A DNA stretch of 64,000 nucleotides from Aequoribacter fuscus (GCF_009910365.1 NZ_CP036423.1:1364001-1428000); one strand, 5' to 3'. Positions 44,813 through 53,867 are shown, numbered from the stretch's first letter. Notes: generated by a model from the sequence alone, not told the origin. Program-made: numbers and translations.

Positions 44813-46087
44813 TCACTCGCCGCGCTTGGTAAAGGTAATTTGCATCGACCGAATGCCCTGCACAAAGTACGAATGAATGTAAGTAACAGGGCCATTGAAT
44901 TGCGGGTTGTCCATGCGCTTTAAAATCTCGGCCAGCTGCACCTTCATCTCGAGTTTGGCCAGATGCATGCCCAGACAGTTGTGCTTGCCTATACCAAACG
45001 AGCGCACATTGGCTTTAAAGTCGCTCTGGCGTTTGGGGCGGGTCAGGTCAAACTGAGTGGCATCCTCACCAAACAGGCGCGGATCGTTGTTTGATGCGTG
45101 GTAAAACATGACCACCTTGTCGCCTTTTTTGATGTCGGCATTGCCAAGCTCTGGCGCGCAAATATCCTGCGTTGCAGTGCGTCGCATGGTAATAAACGAG
45201 GTGTTTTTGCGCAGCATTTCCTCAACCGCGTCATCCAAGGCTTCTGGGTGCTCTTGCAGAAAGCGATATTGGTCGGGGTTTTCCATCAGGTTGCGCATGC
45301 CGTGGGTGATGGCAGTTCGCGTGCTTTCGTTGCCGGCCGACATCAACATTAGAGCGATCCACGCAAAATCTTCGTCGCTGACCGGCTCGCCGCGAATTTC
45401 ACCGTTCAATAGCTGAGTGCATAGATTCTTTTCGGGACGACCACGCCATTCGGCGGCGAGTCCCATGAAGGTCATAAACACATTGGCGCTTGCTTCGAGC
45501 GCGCGTGATTCGGCGCCCTGACGATCGGCATCAGAGAAGGCCGGGTCGTCCTGAAAGAACATGTCGTTGGTCCAGTCGAAAAACTGTTTGCGCTGGTCTG
45601 TGGGGATATTAAAAAATTCTAAGATCGTGATCAGCGGGAGCTCAGCGGCGACGTCCTCGACAAACTCGCATTCGCCCCTATCAATCACGGCGTTGATGAC
45701 CTCTTTAGCGACACGCTCCGCCTTCTCTTGGTAGGTGGCTACTGTGCCCGGTAAAAAGTTGTCGCGGATGAGTTTGCGATATTCTAAGTTCAGGGGCGGA
45801 TCCATGTTCAAAAACATTTTACCCATGATGTTATCGACTGTCTCCTGCGGATCCTCCATGGGGGTGGCAGCTCGCAACGCTGACGAAAACAGTTCGTTGT
45901 GCATAGACACAAAATCGATGCCTTCTTTTTGTGTCACGGCCCAGTAGGGCACGCCGGTAATGGGGTCATCAATTTTCACGGCAGGGCCAGCTTCGCGCAC
46001 TTCGGCAAAGATTGCTTCGGGTACGCCATTGGCGATTAACGTGGGGTCGAGTAAGTTGGTGAAAGGGCATTTGGCTGAGTTTGTCAT
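44813..46087 (-). CDS. Cytochrome P450, CYP125/124-like
   Basis: 424 residues. The I-helix oxygen-binding motif is AGNEST (251-256) followed by RTAITHGMRNL; the ExxR motif is E290-M-L-R293; the haem-thiolate loop FGIGKHNCLG carries Cys371. The AGNE(S/T)TR...ITHGM form is that of the actinobacterial CYP125, CYP124 and CYP142 families, which hydroxylate the terminal carbon of sterol and methyl-branched side chains. No signal peptide. It is first of a minus-strand operon; no ferredoxin or ferredoxin reductase is encoded nearby. Substrate class is an inference from I-helix similarity. Confidence 0.88.
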   Translation of the reverse strand: MTNSAKCPFTNLLDPTLIANGVPEAIFAEVREAGPAVKIDDPITGVPYWAVTQKEGIDFVSMHNELFSSALRAATPMEDPQETVDNIMGKMFLNMDPPLNLEYRKLIRDNFLPGTVATYQEKAERVAKEVINAVIDRGECEFVEDVAAELPLITILEFFNIPTDQRKQFFDWTNDMFFQDDPAFSDADRQGAESRALEASANVFMTFMGLAAEWRGRPEKNLCTQLLNGEIRGEPVSDEDFAWIALMLMSAGNESTRTAITHGMRNLMENPDQYRFLQEHPEALDDAVEEMLRKNTSFITMRRTATQDICAPELGNADIKKGDKVVMFYHASNNDPRLFGEDATQFDLTRPKRQSDFKANVRSFGIGKHNCLGMHLAKLEMKVQLAEILKRMDNPQFNGPVTYIHSYFVQGIRSMQITFTKRGE

Positions 46088-46134
46088 TATGTGTCGTCCG
46101 CTAATGGTCCATTGTTTGACGTAAGAGTACTGAA

Positions 46135-46147
46135 AAACGTGACGTTT
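46135..46147. promoter_or_regulatory. 13-bp palindrome AAACGTGACGTTT, candidate shared operator
   Basis: A perfect palindrome around a central G, in the 199-bp gap between the divergent P450 and PQQ dehydrogenase genes, about 48 bp upstream of the P450 start. A regulator site serving both directions is plausible. Confidence 0.45.
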
Positions 46148-46224
46148 GTATCAATGTATTTGGACTATGAATTGGCCCTTAGAAGCGCTTGCGGCCGATT
46201 GTGGGTATGGGTATCGTGAATCCC

Positions 46225-46230
46225 TATAAT
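46225..46230 (+). promoter_or_regulatory. -10 element of a possible promoter for the PQQ dehydrogenase
   Basis: A consensus TATAAT 56 bp before the start codon. No good -35 is seen (TTGTGG lies 20 bp upstream of it), so activation by a regulator may be needed. Confidence 0.35.
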
Positions 46231-46286
46231 TTTATCGCGCCGCTCTTGGCGCAGAATAAGCGTTAAGCAAACTAAAAAGAGATCGT

Positions 46287-48446
46287 ATGGGCGACCTAAG
46301 AAAGCAAAAAACGCCAGCCTTGGCGCTGATTATTGGGCTTGTGATGGCCTGCGCGTCGTGGGGGCAAACAAGCGACGAAATCGCTCATCCCGACCCCACC
46401 GAATGGTTGAGTTACGGTCGCGATTATCAAGAACAGCGCTACAGCCCCCTTGCTCAAATAAAGACCGACAATGTTCGAGATTTGGGTCTGGCTTGGTTCA
46501 TGGATACCGACTCGAATCGGGGGTTGGAAGCAACACCGCTGGTTGCGAATGGCGTGATGTACGTCAGTGGCAGCTGGAGTGTCGTGTATGCCCTGGACGC
46601 AAAAACCGGCGAGCGCCTGTGGAGCTTCGATCCAGAGGTAGACAAAGCCTACGGTAAGCGGGCCTGCTGTGACGTCGTTAATCGCGGTGTTGCTCTGTAC
46701 GATGATAAGGTGATCTTTGGCACACTTGATGGGCGTTTGATTGCTCTCGATAAAGCAAACGGGGCAATCGTTTGGTCGGTCTCTACGATTGCGGGTGAGC
46801 AGGGAAGTTACAGTATTACCGGCGCACCGCGAGCGGCCAATGGCCTTGTCTACATCGGCAACGGCGGAGCGGAATACGGCGTCCGCGGGTTTGTCTCGGC
46901 CTATTCGGTCGCGACTGGCGAGCTGGTGTGGCGTTTTTATACCGTGCCCGGAAACCCAGAGTTGGGCTTCGAAAATGACGCCATGAAGGTTGCCGCACAG
47001 ACGTGGACGGGCGAGTGGTGGTCATTGGGTGGTGGCGGCACAGTGTGGGACTCGATTGTCTACGATCACGAATTCGATCAGGTGTTGATTGGCGTCGGTA
47101 ACGGCTCGCCTTGGAACCGGCGAGTACGCAGCCCCGAGGGTGGTGATAATCTGTATCTTTCTTCAGTGGTAGCGCTTGATGCTGTCACAGGCGAGTACCG
47201 TTGGCACTTTCAAGAAACTCCAGGTGATTCGTGGGATTACACCGCAACACAGCACATTATGTTGGCCGACATGGAAATCGACGGCCTGACCCGCAAGGTC
47301 CTGTGGCATGCCCCCAAAAACGGGTTCTTTTTTATTATCGACCGGGCCTCCGGTGAGCTAATTTCTGCCGAGCCCTACGTCAAAGTGACTTGGGCGACGG
47401 GCTATGACCCGGTAACGAAACGCCCAATCGAAACCGATAACGCCGACTATTCGCAGGGGCCGCAGTTGCAGTGGCCATCGCCAATGGGCGGTCACAACTG
47501 GCAGCCCATGGCGCATCACCCTGATACCGGTTTGGTGTATATCCCTATTCACGAGATGGCGTATCAATACGCCGACGAGCCCGCCTATCGGGTCAATCCT
47601 GGTCACTGGAATACGGCTGTTGAGACCGACCAAGGCGGGTTCAATAACGCGCTGCTTATGGAGGCATTGCAGGCGCGAGCCGGGCAAGGATATTTGTTGG
47701 CGTGGGATCCAGTGACTCAGTCCGAACGCTGGCGAATTCCGCTGCCGACCATCTGGAATGGTGGCGTGCTAGCCACTGCTGGTGGGTTGGTCATTCAGGG
47801 CAACTCGGCCGCTGAACTGGCGATTTACGACGCGGCAAATGGCGCGAAACTGTGGTCGTTCGACACGCAGGAGCGAATTGTCGCGCCGCCTGTCGCCTAC
47901 AGTATCGACGGAGAGCAATACATTGCCGTTGCCGTGAGCTGGGGCGGAGCGGTGGCGCTTGCCGGGGGTATTCCTCCCGGCCCTAAGCCTGAACGAGCCC
48001 GCATAATGGCGTTTAAGCTCGGTGGAGACGTGAGTTTGCCACCCATGCCCGAAGCCCGTCTCCTAACGCGTCCCCCTGAGCCTTGGACGCAAGACGAGCA
48101 GGTGCTGGACCGGGGGCGGACTCTGTACATGGATTTTTGTTTGCCCTGTCATGGTAATGGTGTCATTGGTAATGGCAGTGTCCCCGACTTGCGCCACTTA
48201 CCCAGTGGCTTCTATGAGGCGTGGGATGCGATTGTGTTGGATGGCGCTTTGGTTAAAGCGGGCATGGTTGGGTTTTCGGATGTGCTCAGCCCTGATGATT
48301 CGGCGGCGATAAAAGCCTACGTACTGACCCGAGCTCAGCAAGATTGGGAACTGTCTCAGCAAGCCTCTTGGTGGGTCGCTACGAAAAAGTGGTTTTATGA
48401 CAAGGTTGCGGTCGTCTTGCTGTGGCTTGCGGCGCTAGCGAGCTAA
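46287..48446 (+). CDS. PQQ-dependent quinohaemoprotein alcohol dehydrogenase
   Basis: 719 residues, a type II quinohaemoprotein. A signal peptide (LALIIGLVMACASWG) is followed by an eight-bladed propeller with the vicinal disulfide C127-C128 (KRACCDVVNRG) that lies over PQQ, the catalytic Asp317 in SWDYTATQ, and a C-terminal cytochrome c domain with CLPCH (618-622). Two residues after Asp317 there is Thr319, not Asp, which predicts calcium rather than lanthanide dependence. It oxidises an alcohol in the periplasm and passes electrons to its own haem. A hydrophobic tail (VAVVLLWLAALAS) is unusual. Divergent from the P450 operon. Confidence 0.92.
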   Translation: MGDLRKQKTPALALIIGLVMACASWGQTSDEIAHPDPTEWLSYGRDYQEQRYSPLAQIKTDNVRDLGLAWFMDTDSNRGLEATPLVANGVMYVSGSWSVVYALDAKTGERLWSFDPEVDKAYGKRACCDVVNRGVALYDDKVIFGTLDGRLIALDKANGAIVWSVSTIAGEQGSYSITGAPRAANGLVYIGNGGAEYGVRGFVSAYSVATGELVWRFYTVPGNPELGFENDAMKVAAQTWTGEWWSLGGGGTVWDSIVYDHEFDQVLIGVGNGSPWNRRVRSPEGGDNLYLSSVVALDAVTGEYRWHFQETPGDSWDYTATQHIMLADMEIDGLTRKVLWHAPKNGFFFIIDRASGELISAEPYVKVTWATGYDPVTKRPIETDNADYSQGPQLQWPSPMGGHNWQPMAHHPDTGLVYIPIHEMAYQYADEPAYRVNPGHWNTAVETDQGGFNNALLMEALQARAGQGYLLAWDPVTQSERWRIPLPTIWNGGVLATAGGLVIQGNSAAELAIYDAANGAKLWSFDTQERIVAPPVAYSIDGEQYIAVAVSWGGAVALAGGIPPGPKPERARIMAFKLGGDVSLPPMPEARLLTRPPEPWTQDEQVLDRGRTLYMDFCLPCHGNGVIGNGSVPDLRHLPSGFYEAWDAIVLDGALVKAGMVGFSDVLSPDDSAAIKAYVLTRAQQDWELSQQASWWVATKKWFYDKVAVVLLWLAALAS

Positions 48447-48526
48447 TTGCCATTGCCCGCGTAATCGGGCGTTGTGCTTTGCTGGGGCCTGAACACGCCG
48501 TTAGCATGGGCTTTGCATCTGCACGC

Positions 48527-49360
48527 CTAGCGTGCGACCAGGTTGTCGCAGCGGTAGTGAGGCTCGCCATCTAGGCTGTGCTGTGCGGCAAGCTCGGGTA
48601 ATAGGGTGCTCATGGACTGAGCGAGATCCCACGGGCTGTTAATGACAAGCATGCCCGAACTTGTCATGCCATAGCCCTCGCTGTCTGCACGCTCGCCCAG
48701 TTCAAAACAGTCGACTCTTTGACTCAGCCCCGCGGTCAACGCCTTAACCATTGCATCACTGAGGTCTCGATCGACCACGGGGTACCAAATGGCGATGACT
48801 GCGTTCTCCATTTTACTCAAGGCTTTGTGAACCGTTTTGGGAATCTCTTGGTAGTCCGTTTTTAACTCGTACGAGGGGTCAATTAATACGAGGGCGCGGC
48901 GAGTCGGGGTGGGTAATTGCGATAACAGCCCCGCGAGACCGTCGCTCTGATACAACTTAATGGCGGCCTGAGAACGCAAGTTGTTTGCGAGCAATTTTGC
49001 GTCGGTGCTGTGGAGCTCGTAGCAGGCGCCCGAGTCTTGGCGGCGCAGCGCGCTTGCAGCGAGTCTGGGGGAGCCTGGGTACACAACACCCGTGTCGGTG
49101 GTTTGCACGGCAGAGAGCAGCTTGTCGAGCAAAGGGTGCTGCGCATTGCTACCTAGATGACGGCCGATACCTCGTTGCCATTCAGCGGTTTTTTCAGAAA
49201 ACTCACTGCGTAGCGAGTAGGCTCCTGCACCCGAGTGCGTGTCGATGTACTTAAATCCCTTGTCTTTGCTGCGCATGTGATCGAGGAGCGCGAGTAAAAC
49301 ACTGTGTTTTAGTAGATCGGCAATATTGCCAGCGTGGTAGGCGTGTCGGTAGCTAAGCAC
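48527..49360 (-). CDS. rlmJ: 23S rRNA (adenine(2030)-N6)-methyltransferase RlmJ
   Basis: 277 residues. The start LSYRHAYHAGNIADLLKHSVL is diagnostic for RlmJ; the SAM-dependent N6-adenine site is LVLIDPSYE (a DPPY-type motif). It methylates A2030 of 23S rRNA. Monocistronic, convergent with the PQQ dehydrogenase gene. A short GCCCG/CGGGC hairpin lies at about 48458-48473 between the stops. Confidence 0.95.
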   Translation of the reverse strand: MLSYRHAYHAGNIADLLKHSVLLALLDHMRSKDKGFKYIDTHSGAGAYSLRSEFSEKTAEWQRGIGRHLGSNAQHPLLDKLLSAVQTTDTGVVYPGSPRLAASALRRQDSGACYELHSTDAKLLANNLRSQAAIKLYQSDGLAGLLSQLPTPTRRALVLIDPSYELKTDYQEIPKTVHKALSKMENAVIAIWYPVVDRDLSDAMVKALTAGLSQRVDCFELGERADSEGYGMTSSGMLVINSPWDLAQSMSTLLPELAAQHSLDGEPHYRCDNLVAR

Positions 49361-49436
49361 AAATGGCGTCTCTGGGTTGGGACGCTCAGTATAAACCCAA
49401 ATAAATCGATCAGTACGCTTAATTTATGCTACGTGC

Positions 49437-50156
49437 TTACTCGGTGGTTAAGGTGTTGTCCCTAAAAAACTCAAGCGTTTGTTGCAGGTGCGGGTTCGGT
49501 GGCGCGGTGATGGTAATTCGTGTGACACCATCATCTAATCGAAGTTGATGAGCGTGCAAGAACAGCCGCGTCTCGCCAAATTGATCTCTGGCCCAACGAT
49601 TGTAGGTGCCTTTACCGTAGCGTACGTCACCAATAATGGGGTGATTGATGTGCTTAAGGTGTTGTCGTAATTGGTGACGCCTGCCGGTAAGGGGGCTCAA
49701 TTGGAGCAGCGAGAATCGGCTCATTGGGTAACGATCTATATTGATATTTATCAAGTACTTATCGATTATTTCGAATGTGGTTTCTGCTTCCTTTCTGGGG
49801 CTGTCGGGGGCGCTATCGGGGTCGCGTAATGGGTGGTCTATTGTGCCTTTTGAATTGGGCCAGCCTCGCACCAAGGCCAGGTAGTCTTTGTGCACAGCAT
49901 CGGTATGCCAAGCGTCACTCCAATGGCGTGCGACCTTGGATGATTTTGCAAAGGCTAAAACGCCGGAGGTGGCTTTATCCAGTCGATGCAAAGGGTAGAC
50001 ACGTTGTCCAACATGGTCGCGTACCCACTGCAGAGCAAAGACGGTTTCGTGCGCATCGAGCTTGGTTCGATGCACTAACATGCCGGGTGGTTTGTTAATA
50101 GCAACGAGATTGTCATCGCTATAAATCACCTGGGGAATTTCCCATGTTGGATCCAT
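49437..50156 (-). CDS. truC: tRNA pseudouridine synthase C-like (TruC)
   Basis: 239 residues of the RluA family. After a short start, IYSDDNLVAINKPPGMLVHRTKLD and the catalytic loop HRLDKATSGVLAF (with the nucleophilic Asp) match TruC, which forms pseudouridine 65 in tRNA. LTGRRHQLRQHL is the second family motif. No S4 domain. ATG 50156 gives the E. coli-like N-terminus; the frame extends to a GTG at 50207. Confidence 0.85.
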   Translation of the reverse strand: MDPTWEIPQVIYSDDNLVAINKPPGMLVHRTKLDAHETVFALQWVRDHVGQRVYPLHRLDKATSGVLAFAKSSKVARHWSDAWHTDAVHKDYLALVRGWPNSKGTIDHPLRDPDSAPDSPRKEAETTFEIIDKYLININIDRYPMSRFSLLQLSPLTGRRHQLRQHLKHINHPIIGDVRYGKGTYNRWARDQFGETRLFLHAHQLRLDDGVTRITITAPPNPHLQQTLEFFRDNTLTTE

Positions 50157-50457
50157 TTGTACGCCTGTGGTGTGTTTTAAAAGCGAATCGAGCCCGTCGA
50201 TCGCCACTGGGTAGTGACGGATTGTCGCAAATAATGCGCACAGCGGCGACGTGTTTTACCCAGCTGGAACCTGCTTTATGTGTATAACGATGCCAGCGTA
50301 CTTGAGTGTTCACGCGTTCTGAGCCCATTCAGTGTGTGAGTCGGCAAGGTGTTAACCGAATCCGTGGCAGTAATCTTTACTACACACGGTCTATATACCT
50401 TCGGTTGGTTGTGACATAGCCTTACAGATCACAAGCAGAACAATAAGAGAGAGGGGC
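50157..50457. other. Divergent intergenic region truC/MFS
   Basis: About 300 bp with no convincing gene. It must hold both promoters. AGAGAGAGGGG just before the MFS start is a strong ribosome-binding site. No operator or repeat stands out. Confidence 0.4.
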
Positions 50458-51669
50458 ATGTTTTACGGTTGGATATTAGCGGGTGTTGCTTTTTTACTTC
50501 TGATGCTAAGCAACGGCGCAATTATGTACAGTTACAGTGTCGTTGCGGTCCCGATAGGGCTTGAGTTCGAAGCCAGTCGCACCGCGATGATGCTGGGTAT
50601 CACCGTAATGACCTTGTGCGGTGGTATTGTCTCTCCTTGGTTTGGCAGCCTGGTGGATCGTTGGAGCCTAAAAGGCATGATGTTGCTGGGTGCCTTGGGT
50701 ATGTCGCTGGGTTATGTGGCTTTATCCTTGACCACTGCGACTTGGCAGGTGCCCTTAGTGTATGGCGCGTTAATGATGTTGGGCACCAACTTGCTGGGAC
50801 CCCTAACGACCTCGACCTTGCTGGCTCGCTGGTTCACCAAGAAACGCGGTATGGCGCTGGGTATTGCGGCGGTTGGGACCTCCGTGGGCGGTTTTGTCTT
50901 CCCGCCTCTTATTCAGGGTTTAATTGATCAGCACGAATGGCGCACAGCCCTGCGCTACTTGGGTGCGGGTTTGTTTCTTGTATCAGTCCCAGCCGTACTC
51001 TTGGTGGTTAACTCGCCGCAGTTGCGAGGTTTGCACGCAGACGGTGCGCCTATGGATCCGGATTTTGTGCCGCCCGTCGCCGCGCCAGTCTCTTTTGGTT
51101 TGCTGCTAAAAAATCGTAATTTCATTTTAATCGCGATCGTTATGAGCCTCTTATTCGCAACGTACACCGGTGTCATGAGTAATATGGTGCCCTTTGCTAT
51201 GGGGCGTGGTTTAACGGCGGATGAGGGAGCGTTGTTGATCTCAGCGCTCGCAGTGGCCGGCATTGTGGGTAAGCTCGTGTTCGGAGCCGTTGCCGATAAG
51301 ATGGACTTGCGCTGGGGTTTGGGTGCTTCCATGGCGCTGGTCATCGCGAGCATGTTAGTTTTTGCCTATTTTCAAGGTCTTACTGCCCTGACAGTAGGAA
51401 GCGCGTTAATCGGCTTGGCTGCGGGCGGTATGTTGCCGGTATGGGGTGCTTTGCTCGCTGTGCTATTTGGTGCGGCGAACTACGGCCGCGTGATGGGTAT
51501 GATGAACCCCCTAATCATGCCTTTGACCCTGGCAGGTGCGCCTTTAGCTGGGTTTATTTTTGATCAGACGGGTGCTTACACCGGCGCGTTTTTAACCTTT
51601 GCGGGCGCTTTGTGCTTGGGTATTGCGCTGCTGTTTCTGATAAACATGAGCGATCGCGCCGAAGCCTAA
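50458..51669 (+). CDS. MFS transporter (monocarboxylate/oxalate-formate-like)
   Basis: A 403-residue, twelve-helix major facilitator: FYGWILAGVAFLLLMLSNGA at the N-terminus, the GSLVDRWSLKGMM loop after helix 2, and FTKKRGMALGIAAVGTSVGG in helix 4-5. The FYGW start and the RG(M)ALG motif are common in the OFA/monocarboxylate-like group. Substrate unknown, an organic acid is likely. Followed by an SDR gene after 16 bp, probably in the same operon. Confidence 0.86.
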   Translation: MFYGWILAGVAFLLLMLSNGAIMYSYSVVAVPIGLEFEASRTAMMLGITVMTLCGGIVSPWFGSLVDRWSLKGMMLLGALGMSLGYVALSLTTATWQVPLVYGALMMLGTNLLGPLTTSTLLARWFTKKRGMALGIAAVGTSVGGFVFPPLIQGLIDQHEWRTALRYLGAGLFLVSVPAVLLVVNSPQLRGLHADGAPMDPDFVPPVAAPVSFGLLLKNRNFILIAIVMSLLFATYTGVMSNMVPFAMGRGLTADEGALLISALAVAGIVGKLVFGAVADKMDLRWGLGASMALVIASMLVFAYFQGLTALTVGSALIGLAAGGMLPVWGALLAVLFGAANYGRVMGMMNPLIMPLTLAGAPLAGFIFDQTGAYTGAFLTFAGALCLGIALLFLINMSDRAEA

Positions 51670-51685
51670 TGTTGTGAGGATTATG

Positions 51686-52456
51686 ATGGAGTCTAAAGTT
51701 GCTATTATCACCGGGGCAGGCGGTGGAATTGGTGAAGGCCTAGCGCGGGCATTTGCACGTGAAGGCTACACCGTGGTGGTGGCTGAAATTGATGAAACGA
51801 GCGGGCAGAGGGTAGCCAACTCTTTGGAATCACTGGGTGGTCAGGGGCTATTTATACCGACCGATATTGCCGATCTGGTGCAGGTAAACGCTATGGTCGA
51901 CGATACCATCGAGCGCTTTGGTCGGGTCGATGTGCTCGTAAACAATGCGTACCCAACAGGTAAAGGTATGACGTCGGTGGCGGACATCGATAGGCAGCGC
52001 ATGCGTCACTCCATGTCGGCCGGGTTTGATGCAGTGCATGTTGCGATGCAGGCGGTGTATCCAACCATGCGGGCTCAAGGGTTTGGCCGCATTATCAATA
52101 TGTGTTCGCTGAACGGTGTGAATGCTCACGCGGGTACGGTCGATTATAACTGCGCGAAGGAGGCTGTTCGCGCCCTAACCCGAACTGCGGCGGTGGAGTG
52201 GGGCAAGGACGGTATTACCTGTAATGCGGTATGTCCCGGTGCGATGAGTAAGGCGTTTAAGCAGCGTATGGCGGAAATGCCCGAAGTATTCGAGAGTATC
52301 ACCAAGATGATTCCGATGGGTTACAGCGGAGATCCTGAGGAGGATATTGCGCCTGTAGTGCTATTTTTGGCGAGTGAGGGGGGGCGCTATGTCACTGGCA
52401 ATACCATTCACGTCGATGGTGGCGGCCACATCAATGGCGTGCCCTGGAAGCCATAA
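51686..52456 (+). CDS. SDR family oxidoreductase
   Basis: 256 residues, classical SDR: TGAGGGIGEG cofactor loop, NNAYPTG, Ser in NMCSLNG, catalytic DYNCAKEAV and C-terminal GNTIHVDGGGHINGVPW. NAD(P) preference cannot be fixed, although the acidic residue in VVAEIDE after strand 2 favours NAD. ATG 51686 was preferred because AGGA lies 5 bp upstream; GTG 51674 and ATG 51683 are alternatives. Its transcript used to end at a terminator now split by the IS element. Confidence 0.86.
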   Translation: MESKVAIITGAGGGIGEGLARAFAREGYTVVVAEIDETSGQRVANSLESLGGQGLFIPTDIADLVQVNAMVDDTIERFGRVDVLVNNAYPTGKGMTSVADIDRQRMRHSMSAGFDAVHVAMQAVYPTMRAQGFGRIINMCSLNGVNAHAGTVDYNCAKEAVRALTRTAAVEWGKDGITCNAVCPGAMSKAFKQRMAEMPEVFESITKMIPMGYSGDPEEDIAPVVLFLASEGGRYVTGNTIHVDGGGHINGVPWKP

Positions 52457-52474
52457 GTAAAAGGGTTGTCGCTA

Positions 52475-52489
52475 AAAAAACGCCGCTTT
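52475..52489. terminator. Left half of a bidirectional intrinsic terminator, split by IS insertion
   Basis: AAAAAACGCCGC (52475-52486) plus TTT. Its complementary arm GCGGCGTTTTTT lies at 53915-53926 on the other side of the IS. Removing the IS and one TTT copy restores a 12-bp stem with a TTTC loop that would end both the SDR gene (plus) and the acyl-CoA dehydrogenase gene (minus). Confidence 0.85.
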
Positions 52490-52513
52490 TGAAGTGACCC
52501 CATAAAGTTGGAC
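52490..52513 (+). repeat. IS left inverted repeat (IRL)
   Basis: 24-bp terminal repeat matching the right end except at three positions (13, 14 and 16). It begins TGAAGTGACCCC and ends GTTGGAC. Confidence 0.9.
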
Positions 52514-52519
52514 TCATTT

Positions 52520-53362
52520 CTAAGCGGCGACCAAGGCCTGATTTCGATATTGTATCGGACTCAGGCCTTTTAGTTTCAGCTTAATGCGTTCGTTGTTGTA
52601 ATAGTCGATGTATTCCTTAATGCTTTCAATCAGTTCGTCTGCGCTGTTGAAGACCTCACCGTGATACATTTCGCTTTTTAATATGCCGAAGAAGTTCTCT
52701 GCAACGGCATTGTCTAAACAATTGCCTTTTCTCGACATGCTCTGTTTTAAGCCGTTCTCGTCAAGGTGACGCTTATACAGCCTATTTTGGTACTGCCACC
52801 CTTGGTCAGAATGAACAATTGGTTTTTCATGTGCCTCCAGCTTGCGTGTTGCACGTCTCAGCATATCGGTTACCAAGGGTAATGCGAGAGACTTACGCAC
52901 CTCGTAGCTCACTACCTCCTGGTTGAACAAGTCAATCACCGGCGATAAATAAACCTTCTGGTTATTCACTTTGAATTCCGTCACATCAGTAACCCATTTT
53001 TGGTTGGGTCTTTGTGCGGTAAAATCACGATTAAGTACGTTCTCTGCGATGCTTCCTACATCGCCCCTGTAAGACCTGTAACGTTTCGGCCTTACCTTCG
53101 ACTTGAGACCTAAGACCGCCATCAGGCGCTGCACGCGTTTATGGTTGATGACCAGCCCCATCGCCCTCAGTGCGCAGGTTATCCTTCGATAGCCATACCG
53201 CCCTTTGTGCTTATGGTAGATGCTAGTTATTTGTGATTTTAATTCACTGTCGCTACACGGCTTTTTTAGTGCATTACGATGATAGTAATACACGCTTTTA
53301 GCTAACCGCGTCGCCTTCAGCAAATTCTGTAAGCCATATTGCGCCTTGAGCTCATCGACCAC
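52520..53362 (-). CDS. IS3-family transposase OrfB (DDE integrase)
   Basis: 280 residues. An N-terminal HTH_21-type region (YHKHKGRYGYRRITCALR) precedes the rve integrase core: first Asp in KWVTDVTEFKV, second in VHSDQGWQYQ and the Glu in NCLDNAVAENFFGILKSE, completing the DDE triad. The GTG start shares one base with the orfA stop (TAGTG). The frame is open into the A-rich end of orfA, so an OrfAB fusion by -1 frameshifting is also possible. Confidence 0.95.
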   Translation of the reverse strand: MVDELKAQYGLQNLLKATRLAKSVYYYHRNALKKPCSDSELKSQITSIYHKHKGRYGYRRITCALRAMGLVINHKRVQRLMAVLGLKSKVRPKRYRSYRGDVGSIAENVLNRDFTAQRPNQKWVTDVTEFKVNNQKVYLSPVIDLFNQEVVSYEVRKSLALPLVTDMLRRATRKLEAHEKPIVHSDQGWQYQNRLYKRHLDENGLKQSMSRKGNCLDNAVAENFFGILKSEMYHGEVFNSADELIESIKEYIDYYNNERIKLKLKGLSPIQYRNQALVAA

Positions 53363-53862
53363 TAGGGTCTTTTCTTTGCTTTTTTCTTTCTGGCCTGAGC
53401 CAAGGCTTCTAACTTTTTTAAGACTGCATTCTCCGCCCGCAAATAATCCAATTCCTCTCTGAGTTCTTTTTCAGTCATTTCTGCTGAGGGTTTAAGCGTT
53501 GTAGAGTGCTCAGTCATGTTAGGCCTGCTATTTTTCCGGGGAGTGAGGCGAGATAGTCCTTCCTGAGCATAAAGCTTGTGCCATTGAAATAATATGCCCT
53601 GACTCGACAAATCAAAGTGGGCACTGGTATAGCTTAGAGACCAGCCATTCACCGTCATCGTTGTCAGTACGTGGGCTTTAAATTTAAGTGAATACGGTTG
53701 ATGTGGGTGCTTAAAACTATCAGCACCATTTATGCTGTATACCTGCGACCAGTATCGAACGAGGCTGGATGCTACCCCATAGCGCTTGCCCACCTCCCTG
53801 GAAGGGATAGATTGAGCAAGTTTGGCGAGCTTTAACTTAAAAGCTCTATTGTGTTTGGACAT
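53362..53862 (-). CDS. IS3-family transposase OrfA
   Basis: 166 residues from ATG 53862. Two helix-turn-helix units (REVGKRYGVASSLVRYWSQVY and the SLSYTSAHFDLSSQGILFQWHKLY segment) are followed by a leucine-zipper-like ELREELDYLRAENAVLKKL and a Lys-rich end; this IS150-type OrfA binds the terminal repeats. The codons AAG AAA AAA near the end are the likely slippage region for OrfAB, though the phase differs from the usual A AAA AAG site. Confidence 0.92.
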   Translation of the reverse strand: MSKHNRAFKLKLAKLAQSIPSREVGKRYGVASSLVRYWSQVYSINGADSFKHPHQPYSLKFKAHVLTTMTVNGWSLSYTSAHFDLSSQGILFQWHKLYAQEGLSRLTPRKNSRPNMTEHSTTLKPSAEMTEKELREELDYLRAENAVLKKLEALAQARKKKAKKRP

Positions 53863-53867
53863 AAAAA

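Noticed and set aside
48458-48478. GCCCG/CGGGC stem between the PQQ dehydrogenase and rlmJ as an intrinsic terminator
   Set aside because: Only 5 bp and followed by GTTGTG rather than a T-run; too weak to list as a feature.
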